Shown one piece after another: positions 10,046 to 22,412 of a DNA stretch of 64,000 nucleotides. Position 1 is the first letter of the stretch; every line of letters starts with the position of its first letter. The translations under genes were made by a program, and so were the position numbers. Origin of the DNA: Pogostemon cablin (Eukaryota > Streptophyta > Magnoliopsida > Lamiales > Lamiaceae); NCBI GenBank assembly GCA_023678885.1, contig CM042998.1:6761820-6825819 (forward strand), read 5' to 3'. The notes under the pieces are model-generated. The model was not told the DNA's origin. It ran no database searches and saw nothing but the letters and a program-made list of their open reading frames with translations.

Positions 10046-11492
10046 TGATCGGTGTGAAATTCACTTAGGTTTTAAGTGGATTTTTGTGGCTTTAATTCAA
10101 TAATTGAGCATGATTTTAATGAAAATACTATTAATTGCTTGATTATTTGGAGAAAGGAATTTTTTTATTTTTCCAGAAAAATAGGTGATTTTGATAAAAA
10201 TAGATTCTACAAGTGAAGAGGAAGATGTGGGAGAAAACGGAGTTCGATTTGGAGTTGAAACGAGCAAGAACGGGCCAAAGAAAAATTTGTTATAAATCCC
10301 ATTTTTTGTCCCATGAGCTAAATTATACCACATTGATTACCTACCACAAATTTCTCTCACTCTACCACTACATGAACCCAGTTGTCCCACATTGAAAACT
10401 CACTCAAATTTCTCTCACCCTTACTACTATAAATACCCTCTTCCATGAAAACCATCATGGAACAATTCTCCACCCATTAAATTTAATTAAATTGAATCAC
10501 TCCAAGATGCAATAGTTGAGAGGGCTTTTAAGAAAGACCTCCATAGTTAAGATCCCTCCCCCTTTCGGGGCGAGAGATCCGTAGTTTTAAATATTTTTTT
10601 TCTAGATTAGGAATTATTTGTTTTCCAAGAAGGTGGGGACACCAAGGAAAGAATGAGCTTGGTGGATGTAAAAACTTAATTCGATGAAATCTAATCCTAC
10701 TTATTATCTTTTTATTTTCTATGTTTTGGATGTTTAAGTGATGTTTAGATTATGGATTAATTTTTGTTATTATTTAAATTGTAGTCCCGGCTTTTGATTA
10801 GTTTCATTTATGGATGCTTAATTGCTTAATCTATATGTTTGATTTATGTGGTTAATTATCTAGTGCATGTGGTTAAACGAGAGTTCAATTATGTGTCTTA
10901 GAAATTAATTGAATCATTTCATCATGTGGGTTATGTGGATTAATGTGAGAAAAGTTGAAGACGACCTCTCATTTTTAGAACTACATAAGTGGACACTAGA
11001 GAGGTTAGATCGAGAGGTCAATTAATCTAGTGAAGGGAACCAACCTTAGTGAATTCATAGTACCTAGAAAGGGAATATTACCTATGATTTAGTACATTTT
11101 AGAGAACTCATACGTGTAATTAGTACCTATTAGGAGGTGTTCGCTATGGTATCGATTCTAGTACTATTTTGGGGTCTTTGTAAGGGCCTACATCCTCTTC
11201 ATCTCGAGAGAGAGTTTAGGTGAAATTTGTGATCGCTCTTACTATGATAGCTTAAATTGGGAGGCAATTAGATGTGTTTCATGATTGATTCATTTGAAGT
11301 GCATCATGAAAACTTCCTTTGCATTGAAAATTCCAAAAATATTGTAATTAGTTTCTTTTCTTGTTTCTATTATCCTCCCTTCTCGATCGTCCCTAACTAA
11401 TACGAGACTATAACTTGAAGGCCACGAATCTTAAATTCTCCGTCGTTCGATAAATTCTTTAATTTGTCATCCCCACTATATACGACCAATCA
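10046..11492 (+). repeat. 3' LTR of the 6990-11492 element
   Basis: Starts TGATCGGTGTGAAATTC and ends ACGACCAATCA, directly followed by the target duplication GTCTG. It differs from the 5' LTR by scattered substitutions and small indels. Confidence 0.9.
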
Positions 11493-11607
11493 GTCTGCTT
11501 TTCCTATTTCGAACTTTGTTTAAAAATTAATTGTGCATGTACGTACTATTGTAATAATTTAAATTGTTATAAATATGTGTCTGCTTTCTCATAAGCGCAT
11601 TAAGAAA

Positions 11608-12020
11608 TACTCTCTTTTCGTTCATCGATAACATATTCATTTGTATTTTGTACGTGAATTTAAAGAGTATTACTCCATCCGTCCCGAGCAAAGGTGGCTA
11701 TTTGCTTTTTGCACGTGAATTAAGGAGTATTATTATTTTATGTGCATTGAATAGTTGTATTAGAAGGATGTGATGGGTAGTGATGGGTCCTTTTTACTAA
11801 ATGGGAAAAATGGAAACCTTTGAATGAGAAGCTCGATATAGTAAAATGGGGACCTTTCTGCGGGACAGAGGGAGTATTATTTTATATAAAGTGAGTAGTT
11901 GTATTAGTAGTAAGTGTTTGGTATGCGTGGTGCCCTTTTACCAAAAGGAAAAAATGAATACATTTAAAACGGATGACCTAAATGACAAAATGAATTTCTA
12001 ATTAGCGGATGGATGAAGTA
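11608..12020. mobile_element. Stowaway-like MITE with a second one nested (11671-11876)
   Basis: The outer element begins TACTCTCTTTTCGTTCATC and ends GGATGGATGAAGTA. The inner one has ends TACTCCATCCGTCCCG and CGGGACAGAGGGAGTA, a good Stowaway-type inverted pair with TA at the borders. Non-coding. Confidence 0.75.
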
Positions 12021-12088
12021 ACAGTTAATGTAAACCTGAGTCATTCTGACATGGATTGAAAATTAATATTATCTTTTCTGATATTTAT

Positions 12089-12353
12089 TACTCCCTCCAT
12101 CCCAAAAAAAGAATACATGTACGTATTTGATGGTACGGAATTTAAGAAATGTAACTTTTTGTTATAATGATGTAAGAAAGAGAAGGGGCATCTTGGGTAA
12201 TTGAGTAGAATAAAGTGTACGTAATTAACTTTGACTAGAGTATGTATAAAAAGAATATGTCATTTTTGTAATATCGTAGGATTGTAAGGTTATTTATATT
12301 GTTTATTATTTTTATTTTTAGGGTGTGCAAGTATTCTTGGGACGGAGGGAGTA
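12089..12353. mobile_element. Stowaway-like MITE
   Basis: Ends TACTCCCTCCATCCCAA and TTGGGACGGAGGGAGTA are inverted repeats bordered by TA. Internal sequence is AT-rich and non-coding. Confidence 0.75.
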
Positions 12354-12363
12354 ATATTTAGTG

Positions 12364-12630
12364 TACTCCCTCCATTCCAAAAAAGTTTGCACCCCTCTTC
12401 CCGGCAGGGAGATTAAGAAAGTGATAACTTTTAGGGGTATTATGGTATTTTTTGGTAATAAATAAATGATAAAGTATGTTATGTGTGTTAGGTATGTGTG
12501 ATTTTTTTGTAAATAAAGTGTATGGGGAAGAATGATTGTGTTTGACTTTTTGCTTTTTTTGGAAGATGCAAACTTTTGTTGGACAACCCAAAATGGAAAG
12601 TATGTCATCTGAAATGGGATGGAGGGAGTA
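12364..12630. mobile_element. Stowaway-like MITE
   Basis: Ends TACTCCCTCCATTCCAA and GAAATGGGATGGAGGGAGTA. It lies 10 bp after the previous MITE. The two overlapping minus-strand ORFs across it have no family resemblance and are taken as chance. Confidence 0.75.
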
Positions 12631-12639
12631 TTTACTTTT

Positions 12640-13330
12640 TTGAGAAGTATCGTATGAATTAAGAAAAAAACATTCATAATAGAAAATATTCATAATCCCT
12701 TCAATTCATAACCAATCATGTTACTACTGTCTAGTCTCACTAAAGCCTAACATTTTCATTATCAAATCATTACAAAATATATAGATCAATTCCATTGTTT
12801 CTACAAATTGAGAAAATAAACAAATCAAAAGATGAATTCCTTCCCTTGTCACTTGAGAAGAATCATCCTTCAACATGCCCAATTTTTGGCTCCTCCTCAG
12901 AAAATGGATGGGTAAAAGATTTATGAAATTTGAGTGAAAATTGATGGAGATATGGATGGATTTGAGATGGAAATGATGTGTGTGAGAATTATGATGTAAA
13001 GTGTGAATAACTACTCCAGAAATAAAAATCTCCCATAATTAGCACGTAATAGGGTATTTATAACATGGAAATCTTCTAGAATCTTCGCTCAAACATTGGG
13101 TAAAAAATGACTGAACTCGACTTGAGCTCAGCAGCTCGAGTCGAGTTGCGACGCGTGTTGGTCGGTCTTTTTTCGGCAGCGATGGAGCTCGACGCATGTT
13201 GTGCAAGTCGACTAGCAGGGGAGGTCGAGTTCATATTTTTGATGGTTGTAGTCGATAGTCGGCCTTAGTCGACCTGTGGACTCAATACGTGATGGGTAGC
13301 GGAGCTTGACTCGAGATCCGAGTCCGTGTC
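12640..13330 (-). other. Possible LTR promoter fragment, minus strand
   Basis: No gene is seen. On the minus strand a TATAAATA box (near 13059) follows a block rich in TCGAG, TCGAC and GGTCG words (13110-13320) and precedes a pyrimidine-rich leader. This order copies the LTR promoters at 21.5-21.7 and 37.0-37.1 kb, so a fragment of another LTR is likely, but no LTR ends were found. Confidence 0.3.
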
Positions 13331-13554
13331 AAGTTTAGACACAACTTTGCATTCCTTCTTCATTTCGGTTTCCAACTTCGTTTTGGTCTATTTTCCACTT
13401 GTTTCACACATATTTATGATCATTTTCACATATTTTCATCTCAATGCAAATTATCTTCATATGAACAAAATACACCACCAAATCTACAATAAACAGACAA
13501 ATAATATGAAAAAAAAAAGTAAAATAACACGAAAATTTAGGTGAAAATAGCGAC

Positions 13555-14045
13555 GATCACTTATTCCACTTGAAAAATACTTAAATCGATTATTTTCTTG
13601 AAGAATACTTGAAGCGATCTTCTTGTTCCTTTTGAAAAATATTATTCTCTACTCGAATCACTACATATACTTAAATCAACCTTATTGTATTTATTGAAAA
13701 AAAACTAATTGTTGAAAAATATTATTCTCTACTTAATCAATCTTCTTTAATTTCTTGAAAAATATTAATTGTTGTTCCCCTTGAAAAATATTATTCTCTA
13801 CTTGAATCGCTCTATATACTTGAATCAATCTTCTTATTCCTCTTGAAGAATACTAATCGATCTTTTTATTCTTATTGAAAAATACTATTTAATCGATTCT
13901 CTAGAGGAACTTGAAGAAAATCAATCTTCTTGTTCCCCTTTAAAATACTAATCAATCTTCTTGTTCTTCTTGAAAAGTACTATATAATCGATTCCTTAGA
14001 GGAAATTTAAAAAACTCTTATTCCTCTAGAAGATTCGAATATATG
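13555..14045. repeat. Degenerate short-period repeat
   Basis: Variants of 'cttgaaaaatact', 'aatcgatcttcttgttcc' and 'attattctctact' recur many times in scrambled spacing. This is a decayed satellite-like tract with no ORF. Confidence 0.55.
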
Positions 14046-14133
14046 AGTTTGTAATGAATGACAATAAAGACTTATTTATAGGTGGGATGAGAGAGAATAT
14101 TATGGAATATTATTTTTTTTTCCTCTTTGATAC

Positions 14134-14605
14134 TATTAGAGTGATTTGATTAAGTATTAAACGATTCCACCTCTCTATTAGCTTAAAATTTTAGATGAGG
14201 TGGTCATTTAACATGGTATCAGAGTCAAGGCCTAGCAAAGGTCCAGGGTTTGAACCTTACCGCCACTCATTTATGAGAAAATTCCACGAATCCTCACCGG
14301 CGCCACCCATTTATGAGAAAATTTCTCATGCAAGGCTTGAAGTAAAAATTATCGCCGCCTGCATGTGAGAAAGCATGTTAGAGTGACTTAATTAAGTATT
14401 AAACGATTTACCTCTCTATCAACTTAAGCTTTTAGATGAGGTGATCTTTTTTTTTTTAGTTTTTTTTATCCGACAAAGTTAGTTGTTAGTTACTAAGCAC
14501 CCATACTTCCTCATTTCTCCAAACCTCCTTATAACTCCCTCCCTATTCGTTCCTAAAGAAAATCGAATCTGGGTCACTCACCATAGATGAGGTGATAATT
14601 TAACA
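14134..14605 (+). mobile_element. TRIM retrotransposon with perfect 5-bp target duplication
   Basis: Two short LTRs (14134-14213, 80 bp, and 14376-14605, split by a SINE) share 'ttaagtattaaacgatt' and 'ttttagatgaggtg' and end TTTAACA. The primer site TGGTATCAGAGTC directly follows LTR 1 (14214-14226). GATAC flanks both sides (14129-14133 and 14606-14610). Only about 160 bp of interior and no ORF, as expected for a terminal-repeat retrotransposon in miniature. Confidence 0.85.
14446..14583 (-). mobile_element. SINE inserted in the TRIM 3' LTR
   Basis: Starts with a poly-T run on the plus strand, that is, a poly-A tail on the minus strand. It is flanked by the 13-bp duplication TAGATGAGGTGAT (14433-14445 and 14584-14596). 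A B-box-like 'AGATTCGATTTTC' lies near the far end of the minus strand, but no clear A box, so it is probably 5'-truncated. Confidence 0.7.
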
Positions 14606-14610
14606 GATAC

Positions 14611-17087
14611 TATTACTAATTAATTTATTTATATTAATTTAATAATTAATTACACTTAACATACTAAAATAAATAAATTTATACATATATAAAAGCAAAC
14701 CTAAACTTCTACTTTTATTTTCAATTTTTTTTTAATTTTACTCTATTTAGAAATTATTCAATTTTAATCTTGACCGTCCAAATAATGCTTTTGATTTCAA
14801 TCATAAAATTTAATTATACTAATAATGAATTTTATTATTTAAATTTTACTTTTTTATTTTACAATATAAATTTGGTAAATATGGGATGTATTTTTAACAT
14901 ATTTGACTAATTTTTAATCAATATATATAAATGCTTAATTTATATATTTATAATACATATATAAAAACAAACTTAATTTCTATTTTTATCTTCAAATTTT
15001 CCATCTTTTCAATTTTAGTAAATTTAGTTTTCATTCAATTTTAATTTTAACCGTCTATTATTTTTTATCTCAATCATGGATCCTATTTTATGTTAATAAT
15101 AAATTATTATTTATTTTTAATTAAGAATATAAATTTGATAAATATGAAAAATATTATTGGCATATATTCTACTTAATATCAAATCTTTTAATGCTATATT
15201 TGGTAATTTTTCACCTTTTTCCTACGTCGTTGATTGCTTTCAATCACAATCGTTCATTATTTCAAATCATTCTATATAAACATTTTTCATTATCTAATCA
15301 AATCCTTACTTTTTTTTTCTCTTATTTTTCTTCTCTATTTCACTTTTTGTATTATTTCTAATATCTACTTTAATTTGTTTTATCTTTTGTACTTTGATTT
15401 GATCTAATGTGCAAGTTCAATCATTCTCTAAGGTATCATTCCTCTATTTTTTTTATCTTTTTTTTCTCTTCGATTTTTTTGTTTTATTTATAATTCTATA
15501 AACCCTATTTATATACTTTAATTTATTTTATCTTTTATACTTTTATTTGATCTTATTTTTATGTTCAATAATTCTCATATTTGATTATATTTGATCTTAT
15601 GTGCAGGTTCAATCATTATCATTTGAAGTATCATTCTTCTTTTTTAGTTTATGTTATCTTATTTTCGTTTCTCTACGATTTTTGTATTTTCTTTATAATT
15701 CTGTAAAAATTATTTATATACTTTAATTTATTTTATCTTTTATATTTTTATTTGATCTTATTTTTTCATTCAATTTGAGGTATCATTCTTCTTTTTTATT
15801 TTTTGTTTATCATACGATTTATGTTTTTTTCCTCGTTTTTTGAATATTCTTTATAATAATTTTTTTAATCTTATTGATATTTTTTTATTTGATCTTATTT
15901 GTAATTCCAATCATTAAAAAAAGTCATCAATGTTTGGAGTGATGAATTGGACAATCCATAATTAATTTCAGAATGTTTTCTTTATAATTTTATAAACTCT
16001 ATTTTTATACTTTAATTTATTTTAACTTTTATATTTTTATTTGATCTTATTTTCAGATTAATCATTCTCCTTTGAGGTATCATTCTTTTTTTCATTTATC
16101 TTATGATTTATGATTTTTCTTCATTTTTATTGTTTCCTTTATATTTTATAAAATTTATTTTTTTATTTTTTTAACCTTATTCTTCTTAGTATTATTTGAT
16201 CTTATTTGTAGCTTCAATTATAAAAAAAATACCAGGAGTGATGAATTTGGACAATCTAGAATTAATTTCAGAAATTTTAGAATTGAAGATTCAAAGCTAT
16301 TATATTTCTATTACGATCGTCTCTATAAATATTATTTTAATAAAACCTTTAGGATTAATGTATTAAATTTATTTTCGAAATTTTGTGATTTATTTTAATT
16401 TTCTTTCAATTTTATTTTCATTAGGATCGTCTCCATATATATTATTTTGATATTTATAATTTATTATATTAAATAATATTTTATATTTTATTTTATCCAT
16501 ATGTTATTCAATTAAAAGTAAAATATAAGTTATAGTATACTATAATCTTTCTAAAAAAAAGTAATAGAGTTTTATAGAGAGATAATATCTATTTTTTAAA
16601 AATAAATAGATATCAATTAAAATAAAAAATTAATATAATTAATATTAGAAAGTTAATATGTAGTCTATTTATAATAAATATCGAATCAAATTTAATGTTA
16701 TAAAAATAAGCGTATAAATAATGCGATTAATTGATAAATATAAAATTATATTATATATGTTATAAAAAATACATTTATATAAATAAATAAATAATTATAT
16801 ATATATATTATGGTTAAAATAAAATAAATTAAATATAAAAGTACATAATTATAATATACTTTAATTTTCCGTGCGTGCATCAAAAAAAATTTGTATAGAC
16901 TATAGAGAATAAAATATTTACATATTATTACAAAAATAGATAAAGTAAAGAAATTAATTGAAAGTAAATAAGAAAAATATAAAAAATATATATTTAAAAG
17001 TTTAAAAAAATAAAATAAGAGAAAATTGCACGTTATATTAAAAAGATTTGGGCCGATACGTAAGCTAGCTGAGAAAAGTTCATATAC

Positions 17088-17128
<41 letters not shown>

Positions 17129-17339
17129 AAAATATTTACATATTATTACAAAAATAGATAAAGTATAGAAATTAATTGAAAGTAAATAAGAAAAATATAA
17201 AAGATAAAGTAAAGAAATTAATTGAAAGTAAATAAGAAAAATATAAAAAATATATATTTAAAAGTTTAAAAAAATAAAATAAGAGAAAATTGCACGTTAT
17301 ATTAAAAAGATTTGGGCCGATACGTAAGCTGAAAAAAGT

Positions 17340-17417
<78 letters not shown>

Positions 17418-18357
17418 TTATATACTAATTACGAATAAGCTGCTATAAATAATTTTTTAAAAGTATGAGGTGTCGCAATGTGGTTAATTTTGATATTTTT
17501 ATTTATTTTATTATCATATTATATGTATAATTTTTCTACTTTTATTATTATTATTACTATTATTAATAATGTATATATATCTATAAATTTAATAACACCT
17601 TTAATCATATTTTTTTTTGATTTGTTAGGAATAGATAATTAAATCAATCAATAAAAATATATCCAATTCAATATTATTATTATTCATGTATATTTTCAAA
17701 TTAAATACCACCTTCAATCATATTTTTTGATTGGTCAGGAATAGATAATTAAACCAATCAATAAAAATATATATTCAATTAATTTTCATATAAATTTACA
17801 GTTACTTATTGGTTTCAAAAAATGGCAGCAAGTTATTATTCTAAAGAAAAAAAAAGAGGTGAGTTTGTTAATTTTATGTGATGTGATTTTTTTAGCTTTG
17901 GGTAGACTCGATTAAATTCTAACAACAATTTGTTGGACTCTCCATTGATTGATCATATAAGATATTTGAAAATTCCTAAAAATACTATATAACTTTCTAT
18001 TTATTAATTATGTGAGTGGTTGTTTAATAATATGAATTATCAGCTTACATTGAACATATATAAGCTATCCTTATTATTCGGAGAATTAAATATTAAATTA
18101 TTATGTTGTTTTAAACTTAAAATTTTTTCAAATTTTAGAGAATTTAAACAAATGTTTTTATTTTTATTATTATTTGTTTATTTACTTTTCAAAAATCAAA
18201 CAAAGATTTTTCAAGTTCTTAAATCTTAAGTTCTAAATAATTCATATTATTCTAAATTTGAAGAATAATAAAATCCAAGTTTTTATTAATATTCATTTTC
18301 AATTTTATTTCTTAAATTACAATTATAATACATCCGCGTGTTACGCAGGAACTTGTA

Positions 18358-18360
<3 letters not shown>
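14611..18360. repeat. AT-rich degenerate repeats, probable Helitron remains
   Basis: No gene. 'Catatataaaa(a/g)caaac' occurs at 14685 and again near 14955. From 15370 to 16250 a unit of roughly 200-300 bp containing 'tttgatcttatt', 'caatcatt' and 'aggtatcattctt' recurs four or five times. At 18331-18360 'ccgcgtgttacgcagg' plus 'cttgtact' resembles a Helitron 3' hairpin with a decayed terminus. The Helitron reading is inferred from these ends only. Confidence 0.35.
16906..17335. repeat. Tandem duplication (about 200 bp) around TA repeats
   Basis: The block from 'gaataaaatatttacatatt' to 'gggccgatacgtaagct' occurs at 16908-17067 and again at 17125-17330. The two are separated by a (TA)n tract and the second is followed by another (17346-17411). 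The second copy has an internal partial repeat of about 46 bp. Confidence 0.75.

Positions 18361-18391
<31 letters not shown>
18361..18391. repeat. (TA)n microsatellite
   Basis: About 15 TA units directly after the Helitron-like terminus. Confidence 0.9.
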
Positions 18392-18394
<3 letters not shown>

Positions 18395-19545
18395 TTATTT
18401 ACGACAACAAATGTTTATTTGACATTTTGATGTGGCAAAATAATAATGATAATAATGATAAATTAGTCCTCAAATGACCTATTTTTATTAAGGAAAAGAC
18501 TTGGGTGAGACCGTCTCACGGATCCTCTTATGTGAGACGGATCATCCATTAACACAATTAACTAATTTTAATGGGCCCTGTTTGGTTGTTGTGAAATTAG
18601 AACATTGAAAAATTAGTTGTAGAGTAATAAAATTAATTAAGTCTAACCAAATTTAAAGGGCCTTGTTTGGTTAATATATCAAATTAGAAATTTTAAAAAT
18701 TAATTATGAATGAAAAATTATTTAGGACTTATATGTATATTTTTTCCTACGTTTTTCTTATTTAATTTATATTTTTTATTATTTAAAAATGGAATAATTC
18801 ATAATTTATTATTCATTTAATTTAAATATTATAAATTTATAAAATGTGATAATATGTGACAACCTTTTTAATTAAAAATGATAACTAATTGATACAAAGT
18901 GATAATGGTTTTGTGAATTATTTCATAAAAATTTTTATAGTATAAAAAAAGTGATAATAATTTTTAAAAAAAGTGATAATATCTTTAAATAAAAGTGATA
19001 AGTAATTATAAAAGTATATTTTAGGAACAATTTATAGAATGAATAAAATGTGATAATATTTTTAATAAAAAGTGATTTCTAATAAAGGAAAAGTGATATA
19101 TGTCTAATTAATTATTATTATTTCACGAACAATTCGTCGAAATAATAAAAGTGATAATATTTTTAATAAAAAGTGATATATGATAAAGAAACAATGATAG
19201 TCATCTAATTAAGTTATGGCAAAGACTTTAATACAACCGTCTTTTTTTTCAAAACTCATACAATTGGATCCTAAACTTAAATTTGGGTCAAATATTTGGA
19301 AATACGGATCTGTCTCTCTCCCGTACTCCTTCTTCTCCGTATCTGCCAAATTCTATTTCTCACTCTTTGTCTCCAATCTCTCTTTTCTCTCTCATTTTAT
19401 ATACTACCTCTTCTCTCTCTCTCTCTGCACTCTTAATTGGAAGCACCGTATGCTACCGCTCCATTACCACACCTTATCAGAATCCCTTTCTTAATTTAGG
19501 TATTTATTTGGGAAATTTATGTTGGCGGTCGATCGTTTGGTTAAT
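18392..19545. other. AT-rich MITE debris, no gene
   Basis: Contains 'gacttgggtgagaccgtctc' and its nearby partial complement, two 'gggcc.tgtttggtt' ends like PIF/Harbinger or Tourist MITEs (18573 and 18657), and many 'aaagtgataat' words that recur at 42.8 kb and 46.9 kb. Two overlapping ORFs near 19216-19549 are rich in Ser/Phe/Leu because of CT tracts, with no recognisable product. Confidence 0.45.
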
Positions 19546-20906
19546 GTGAACCATTAGGATTTCATGCATTTCTAAATCAGCAGAAGCAAGAAACATAGAA
19601 ATGTATTACCTTTCACCAGGGTATGTTGAAGAAGAGAATGAATTCTAGCCGGCAGCATGCGCAGCCTCACCGTTTTGGGCATAACTCTCTCATGCCATCT
19701 CCAATTTGAGTGATCTATGCACAAAAACGATTCTATCTTCAGTCTAACGGTGTATCACACATTCAATTCGAGTTCTACATGATTTTATAAAAATCGTGGA
19801 AGTTGTTGACCAACAGCACCAGCAAATGACCTCTTGATCTTATTCTGTATTCCCAAGTCCAATCTTGACGTCGAGTGGGTGACGATCCTCAAGATCTTCT
19901 CAATCTGTTGTTCCCTCTCCCTACTCACAGGTTAGGTGTGAATCAATTAAGGTTTTCGGATAGCTAAGATGACTTATATATGGGCTACAACAGGGACCAG
20001 GAGGAGAAATTAGAGTTGGACCTCCATTGAGCTGAAGTATCTAAGCTTAGCCCAAAGCTTATACTTAAGTCCAATAATAATAATGCATACCTCTAAAATA
20101 TTATTACTGCACTACCGTTCTAATCCCATAATTACGTTATGGGCTCCTTCTTATTATGAGTCCGTTAGTCTCCCCATGTTTAAGATATACAATGCCCATT
20201 AATTAATTAAGTTACTGACAACTTCATTAATTAATATCTCATCCGAGAGTAGTACCACTCAGCCTCATTATCATGCTGGAATAAATCCACCTGCAGGGTT
20301 TACATGATAATCTATATGAGCTCCTCAAGGGGACATCATCAACCTAAATAGGACACGGATTCCTTCTACAATCAACAACACACCATAGAGACAGCACTAT
20401 TTCTCAACTCACCGAGTTTGTTGATTTAATTACATGTAAATCTCACCCATTGATGAATCAAAGAAATACATACTGCCTTACGTGTCGAGGTTATTGTATA
20501 AGGATTAAGAGCACGAACATCCATAATAACTGAGATCAAGTTCTCCAATGTAGTCAGTATAAGTTGAACGATCTCAAGCGGTCATGCTCAATACACACAA
20601 AGTGCACTAATGTGATTTTATAGTCAAGACAAACTAATGCCAAATCACACTACAACCATCCCGATAGAGAGTCCCCGTCTATCTCGGTTGTGAGCATCTG
20701 TTTATACTTTATAAGGAAATCGATAATATGATCTTCCGTGTGTGGTCGCACAACATATTATCTACAGTATAAAGTAAGTGGACTATTGCATCGTACATAT
20801 AAATAAATTATAAGACGCAATCATTTGATCATATGATTCTCATTTCAAATAAATTGTTATAACATTGTTCATACAAAAAGCTAGACTTTTAGTATATAAT
20901 CCAACA
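19546..20906 (-). mobile_element. LTR-like block, minus strand, possibly a solo LTR
   Basis: On the minus strand it starts TGTTGGATTATATACTAA, a form common for plant Copia LTRs, and may end TAATGGTTCACA near 19546. No primer site follows and no target duplication is visible, so the left end is uncertain. Part of it (19720-19890) has a diverged relative at 34990-35165. Confidence 0.35.
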
Positions 20907-21147
20907 ATTTTATCATAGGTGGGCTTCCTGTAATCCTTAATTTCATTGATACTGCAGCTGAAGGAAGAAGAAGTTTTGTGGAAAATTTTTCACTCAAAAA
21001 GAGAAGGAACATTCTTGTCATTTCTTGAAGGGATGATGAATTGGTTCGCCGGATTGGGGTTAATCAAAATTTGCAAAGCCTACATAATATGAGATCGGAG
21101 ACTAACTACACTCTGCAATTTGTCCCCCTGAGGGCTCAATGGGAAAT

Positions 21148-22412
21148 CGATAAACACGAATTTTAAGTGTTTATATAGGCCGTTCCATAGTTGATTATTG
21201 CATGATTTCATTTATTTTGTGAAGTTATATGCTTAATTGTTATATTTTAGAACTTCACGGGTATTTTGGAGTTATTGTAGATTTTAAGCGTGTTTGGAAA
21301 AGAAAAAATGACTTTTTTTTTAAGAAGAAAATTGGATTTAATGGATTTAGAGGAAAAGAGAAGCCACGTGGTCGCCCATAAGAGGCCCGCATTTGTCTGG
21401 TCGAGTTGATGGAAATTAGATCAGAATTATTGCATGATTTGGGCAAACCAACATTTATTTTGGTCTAACGAAAGCCCAGTTTGGGCGAATCACAATTCTG
21501 TTGGGGCGAGTCAAAAGCAGATTTCAATACCGAGAGTTTCCACTCAATTTTGACTCAATCGTTCGACCAAATCACACGTCGTTTGGTCGAGTCAAGTGAT
21601 TCCTTTTGATACGAGAGTTTTATATTCTCCAAAGTTATTCTCAAGCTCAGGCCCATGACTTTACTTGCGCAATGATATTTCTATATCTCTATAAATACTT
21701 CAACAAGTCTGAAAGAGAGAACATCGATTAATTCATCAAGTCATTCACACATTCATCCACAGAGTCAGTCCGCATCCGAAGATTGTCTTGGAGTCAAGAA
21801 GATGAAAGTCTAGGGACGAGATGACGCTTATTCCTTCATCCGTGTTTTATTAGTCTATTTAATTTCATGTTGAATTTAGATTTATTTTATTTCTTTATTT
21901 TCTGTATGAAATCTTAAACTTCCAGATTCTAGGGTTGCACGAGTAGTTTGGTTTTGGATTATTTTGGTGTGTGAACCCTTTATTTAATTCAAGCAATTTA
22001 TCTCTTTTATATGTGTGATTTCTCTACATGATTAATTGATTCGCGACCAATTACTCATATCTGTTTATTAAACCAAGAAACGAAAGTTGAGGGTTAATAT
22101 TGATCACACACACATATAACACATCTAGTAGTCGTATGGTTACTGTGAGACAAAAGGTGTGAGAGATTTCAATCAGATAAATCTGTTGGGAGTTAATTGA
22201 TGTAATATTTATGTTACTGTTATATTCATTGATTGATCTACTTGTGATTAGATTCGAAAGAATTAATTACATAAATTACAGATTGCTTTAGGAAATTAAA
22301 CTTGAATTGAATTAAGAAGTTCCATCCACTGTATGACAAATCAAGTGAAAGTGTAATACCTAGAATTGTTTTTATTATTCTTATTTTCATCCAATTCATA
22401 GTCTGCATCTGT
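21148..22412 (+). repeat. LTR A of the tandem Athila-like chain, 3'-truncated
   Basis: Starts (T/C)GATAAACACGAATTTT like LTRs B, C and D; here the first T is C. TATAAATA lies at 21690, about 100 bp after a cluster of TCGACC/GGTCGA words (21560-21592). The match to LTR B stops near 22412, where it runs directly into ORF1-like coding sequence. About 200-300 bp of the LTR end and the primer site are missing. Confidence 0.75.

Larger units (their letters stand above)
6990..11492 (+). mobile_element. Complete non-coding Athila-like LTR element (LARD)
   Basis: Two near-identical LTRs (6990-8437 and 10046-11492, about 1,447 bp each) enclose 1,608 bp of interior. The LTRs run TGATC...CCAATCA. The 5-bp target duplication GTCTG (6985-6989 and 11493-11497) is exact. 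The primer site at 8440 resembles TGGCGCCGTTGCCGGGGA, typical of Athila-type elements. A stem-loop and purine tract precede the 3' LTR. The interior has no gag or pol, so it must have moved with proteins from another element. High LTR similarity suggests a fairly recent insertion, just 3' of the terpene synthase remnant. Confidence 0.9.

Noticed and set aside
12318..12693. Two overlapping minus-strand ORFs of 111-119 codons
   Set aside because: They run across a Stowaway-like MITE and its border and show no family features.
19216..19549. Two overlapping ORFs rich in Ser, Leu and Phe
   Set aside because: Caused by CT-rich tracts; neither frame has recognisable motifs or splice context.
20907..21147. 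A host exon after a possible splice acceptor ('gatactgcag')
   Set aside because: About 45 open codons follow, with no recognised domain and no partner exon, so not supported.
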